This document shows positions 5,161 to 6,942 of a stretch of 6,942 nucleotides of DNA, one piece after another. The DNA lies in the NCBI GenBank assembly GCA_040081395.1, contig JBEBGN010000162.1:1-6942 (forward strand). Reading direction: 5' to 3'. This stretch comes from UBA2982 sp040081395. Lineage in GTDB: Bacteria > Gemmatimonadota > Gemmatimonadetes > Longimicrobiales > Gaopeijiaceae. The notes under the pieces are model-generated. The model did not search any database. It was not told the origin of the DNA and worked only from the letters and a program-made list of their open reading frames with translations. Numbering within the stretch: the stretch's first letter is position 1; each line of letters starts with the position of its first letter. Made by a program: the position numbers and the translations under genes.

Positions 5161-6585
5161 ATGTCCCAGGCCGCCTCGCGCGCGCAGAGTGTACCCACCC
5201 AACGAGGTAGAGGGCGGGTACACAACAGCACCTCCGAGACATGGGCGTCCACCACCCCCGACAGCAGCTGGGCTTCGGGCCCTGGATCAGGCACTGCCTT
5301 CCTTCCCGCCGCTCCCCGCGTCTCCACCGGGAGCCGTCAGGCGCTCTGCCTGTGGCTCCCCACCTTCGAGCTCCGGCTCGAGCTCGTCCGCTCCCCCGAG
5401 CTCGACAGCACATCGGTCGCCCTGCTCTCACCCAGCGAGAGCACGCGCCGTACCATCTGGCAGGTCTCGGAGCGCGCCTACGATGCGGGCGTACGCCCCG
5501 GCCAGCTCGTCTCGCAGGCGGTCTCGCTCTGCACCTCGCTCACGCTCCTCGAGCCCGATCCGGCCCACTACGACGCCGCAGTGGACTCCCTACTCGAGGT
5601 GCTCGGAGAGTTCACGCCGATCCTGGAACCCGCCGGCCGCGGGCGCGTCTTCCTGGGCATGGATGGTCTCGCCCGGCTCTACGGCTCTCCCCACCACCAA
5701 GTGGAGCGCGTGCTCCGCTCGCTCTTCCGCGTCTTCCCCGCCCCCCTGGTCGCCGCGACCCGGGCGGGCATGGCGCCCGGAAAATTCGGTGCCTGGGTTG
5801 CCGCCGCATCGGCACGGCCGGGAGAGCCCGTCCTGCTGTCCGAGGAGAACCTGGTTCGCTTCCTCGCGCGCTGCCCGGTCAGTACGCTCCCGGTCGATCC
5901 GCTCGTGGTGGAGCGCCTGGAGCGCCTCGACATCCGGTCGCTCGGCCAGCTCGCGCGCTTCCCGGAGCCCTCGCTGGTCGCCCAATTCGGCGAAGACGGG
6001 AGGAACGCGCTCGCGTGGTCGACCGGGCGGCGCATCGACCCGGTACGCCCTTGGCACCGTCCCCGCCCCATCCGCGTGTCGCTCGAGTTCCCAGGGCCCG
6101 TGGGGCTCACCGAGACGCTCCACGGAGCGCTGGACCGGCTGGTCGAGCGCGCTCTCGCACGCCCTGCCCGCCGCGGGCGCAGTGTGACCGGCGTGCGACT
6201 CGGCGCGCATCTCGAGGGGGGCGGGTCCTGGCTCGTCGAGACGGTGCTCCGCGAACCCACGGCCGACCGCGAACGCATCGCCGCCCCACTGCGTGCGAAG
6301 ATGACGATCTCACCACCCCCGAAGGCCGTGGTGACGCTCTTGCTCGAGCTCACTCACTTCGGCGCGCCGAGCACGCAGACCGGCCTCTTCGACCGCAAAG
6401 AAGGGAGCGGGCGCGAAGCGGGCGGCTACGAGCTCGCGCAAGGAGAGGTTCCGCCTTCACTGCGCGACGCCGTGAAAGAACTCAAGCTCCGACTCGGAGA
6501 CTCACCGCTCTACCGGGTGGTCGAGATCGATCCGTGGTCGCGCATTCCGGAGCGGCGTCACGCGCTCCTCAGTTTCGATCCCTAG
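5161..6585 (+). CDS. imuB: ImuB-like Y-family DNA polymerase homologue, probably non-catalytic
   Basis: The frame gives 474 aa from ATG 5161. The recognisable protein begins only at about residue 60 (QALCLWLPTFELRLE), matching the usual ImuB N-terminus; residues 1-58 look like translated intergenic DNA. No other in-frame ATG, GTG or TTG lies between 5161 and the homologous part (a CTG at 5350 would be needed), so the start is uncertain. VFLGMDGLARLYGSP (163-177) occupies the position of the polymerase active-site acidic motif, and the first metal-binding Asp of active Y-family enzymes is replaced in LCLWLPTF, as in ImuB. Residues 241-292 (LVVERLERLDIRSLGQLARFP and following) form the helix-hairpin-helix-like segment. 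The C-terminus reads DPWSRIPERRHALLSFDP. ImuB normally bridges DnaE2, ImuA and the sliding clamp during error-prone translesion synthesis after DNA damage. The DUF6504 gene follows after eight bases; imuA is absent directly upstream. Confidence 0.85.
   Translation: MSQAASRAQSVPTQRGRGRVHNSTSETWASTTPDSSWASGPGSGTAFLPAAPRVSTGSRQALCLWLPTFELRLELVRSPELDSTSVALLSPSESTRRTIWQVSERAYDAGVRPGQLVSQAVSLCTSLTLLEPDPAHYDAAVDSLLEVLGEFTPILEPAGRGRVFLGMDGLARLYGSPHHQVERVLRSLFRVFPAPLVAATRAGMAPGKFGAWVAAASARPGEPVLLSEENLVRFLARCPVSTLPVDPLVVERLERLDIRSLGQLARFPEPSLVAQFGEDGRNALAWSTGRRIDPVRPWHRPRPIRVSLEFPGPVGLTETLHGALDRLVERALARPARRGRSVTGVRLGAHLEGGGSWLVETVLREPTADRERIAAPLRAKMTISPPPKAVVTLLLELTHFGAPSTQTGLFDRKEGSGREAGGYELAQGEVPPSLRDAVKELKLRLGDSPLYRVVEIDPWSRIPERRHALLSFDP
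5189..5223. repeat. 12-nt inverted repeat near the doubtful start of imuB
   Basis: The arms GTGTACCCACCC (5189-5200) and GGGCGGGTACAC (5212-5223) pair at 11 of 12 positions across an 11-nt loop. On the minus-strand RNA the single mismatch becomes a G-U pair, making a continuous 12-bp stem. It lies inside the low-complexity first codons of imuB as annotated, which suggests that the DNA here is regulatory (operator, attenuator or hairpin) rather than coding. Confidence 0.5.
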
Positions 6586-6593
6586 TTCGCTCC

Positions 6594-6896
6594 ATGAGCG
6601 ACGCCCCCCCGGAGCGTAGACCTCCCTCGCCGAGCGAGCGCCCGAAGCTCAAGCCGCTCGGCCGGCCCCTCGCAGTCACGGTGCGCACCGACGCGCACGG
6701 CGGGCCCACGCATGTACGCCTGCCCGGCAAGACCGCCCGAACGGTCGAAGCCGTGCGCGAGCGCTGGAGGATCGACGACGAGTGGTGGCGCGAGCCCATC
6801 TCGCGCGAGTATCTCACCGTCGTACTGGACGATGGACGTATGCTCACACTCTATCACGACCTGTCGGACGGTCTCTGGTATGCTCAGAAAGACTGA
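6594..6896 (+). CDS. DUF6504 family protein, imuB-associated
   Basis: The 100-aa protein starts at ATG 6594, eight bases after the imuB stop, and ends at TGA 6894-6896. No clear ribosome binding site precedes it, so it probably relies on coupling to imuB. The first 25 residues are Pro/Arg/Ser-rich and probably disordered. The conserved part starts at about residue 27 (PLAVTVRTD) and includes THVRLPGK, then ERWRIDDEWWREPISREYL and VVLDDGRMLTLYHDLSDGLWYAQ to the end. This tryptophan-rich pattern is typical of DUF6504 proteins found between imuB and dnaE2 in several phyla. It also resembles the C-terminal tail found within longer ImuB proteins, so it may be a detached ImuB domain. Its molecular role is unknown; contribution to the mutasome is inferred from position. 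Codons 4-6 include a run of seven Cs (6604-6610). Confidence 0.85.
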   Translation: MSDAPPERRPPSPSERPKLKPLGRPLAVTVRTDAHGGPTHVRLPGKTARTVEAVRERWRIDDEWWREPISREYLTVVLDDGRMLTLYHDLSDGLWYAQKD

Positions 6897-6913
6897 AGCC
6901 GCATCTTCACTTC

Positions 6914-6942
6914 ATGTCTGACTCGCACATCACGCGCATCGA
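6914..6942 (+). CDS. Start of a further gene, possibly error-prone polymerase DnaE2, cut by the window end
   Basis: An ATG at 6914, 17 bases after the DUF6504 stop, opens a frame (MSDSHITRI) that runs to the window end. Nine residues are too few to identify it, and no good ribosome binding site is visible. In imuB loci with DUF6504 the next gene is usually dnaE2, the alpha-subunit-type polymerase that performs the synthesis step with ImuB. The identity is therefore predicted only from gene order. Confidence 0.35.

Noticed and set aside
4921..5223. In-frame N-terminal extension of the 56-aa protein (157 aa in total)
   Set aside because: The extension is Gly/Arg/Pro-rich and featureless, while a strong ribosome binding site sits directly before the ATG at 4920.
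5045..6187. 380-aa plus-strand frame overlapping imuB, considered as a remnant of imuA
   Set aside because: The translation is Ser/Arg/Pro-rich with no RecA-like or ImuA motif in any frame of 5045-5340; the remainder is a shadow of imuB.
5241..6593. Upstream in-frame extension of the DUF6504 gene, giving 551 aa
   Set aside because: It runs through imuB in another frame with Arg/Ala-rich composition; the conserved protein begins after ATG 6594.
1..6942. CRISPR array, tRNA, rRNA or insertion sequence
   Set aside because: No regularly spaced direct repeats of CRISPR length, no cloverleaf-like segment, no transposase motif and no terminal inverted repeats with target duplications were seen.

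Overview
The window looks like a GC-rich bacterial chromosome segment, most likely from Gemmatimonadota or a neighbouring phylum. This is inferred from gene content: a DUF5916 outer-membrane protein, a lipoprotein with bacterial Ig-like repeats in front of a leishmanolysin-type protease, and an imuB/DUF6504 mutagenesis locus. No 16S rRNA or other phylogenetic marker is present, so the placement is tentative. There are no tRNA or rRNA genes, no CRISPR array and no recognisable insertion sequence.

Layout, left to right. (1) Positions 1-2097 (+) hold the 3' part of a DUF5916 beta-barrel protein gene, followed immediately by a perfect 13-bp hairpin. (2) Positions 2156-2515 (+) encode a small DUF486/DMT-type membrane protein. 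Four bases later, 2520-4223 (+) encodes a secreted lipoprotein built from two BIG2-like domains, a putative-Ig (He_PIG-like) domain and an M8 (leishmanolysin-like) zinc protease domain with all expected zinc ligands. (3) On the minus strand, 4920-4274 is a compact two-gene cassette: a 56-aa protein with a strong ribosome binding site, overlapping by 19 bases a 164-aa minimal nucleotidyltransferase. Its base composition is visibly less GC-rich than its flanks, and it ends in a perfect 11-bp hairpin shared with the convergent protease gene. (4) Positions 4921-5160, plus about 180 bases of doubtful coding sequence after it, form a divergent intergenic region with repeated TTCGG motifs and a long inverted repeat. 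(5) Positions 5161-6585 (+) encode an ImuB-like, apparently non-catalytic Y-family polymerase homologue. Then come a 100-aa DUF6504 protein (6594-6896) and the first codons of another gene at 6914, which by the usual order of such loci could be dnaE2.

The functional units are an envelope/secretion group (1-4223), a possible toxin-antitoxin-like or defence-type NTase pair (4274-4920), and an SOS-type translesion mutagenesis operon (5161 onward) that lacks imuA directly upstream. The most interesting points are the NTase cassette next to the mutagenesis operon, the DUF6504 protein as a possible detached tail of ImuB, and the structured, repeat-bearing DNA between the two divergent units.
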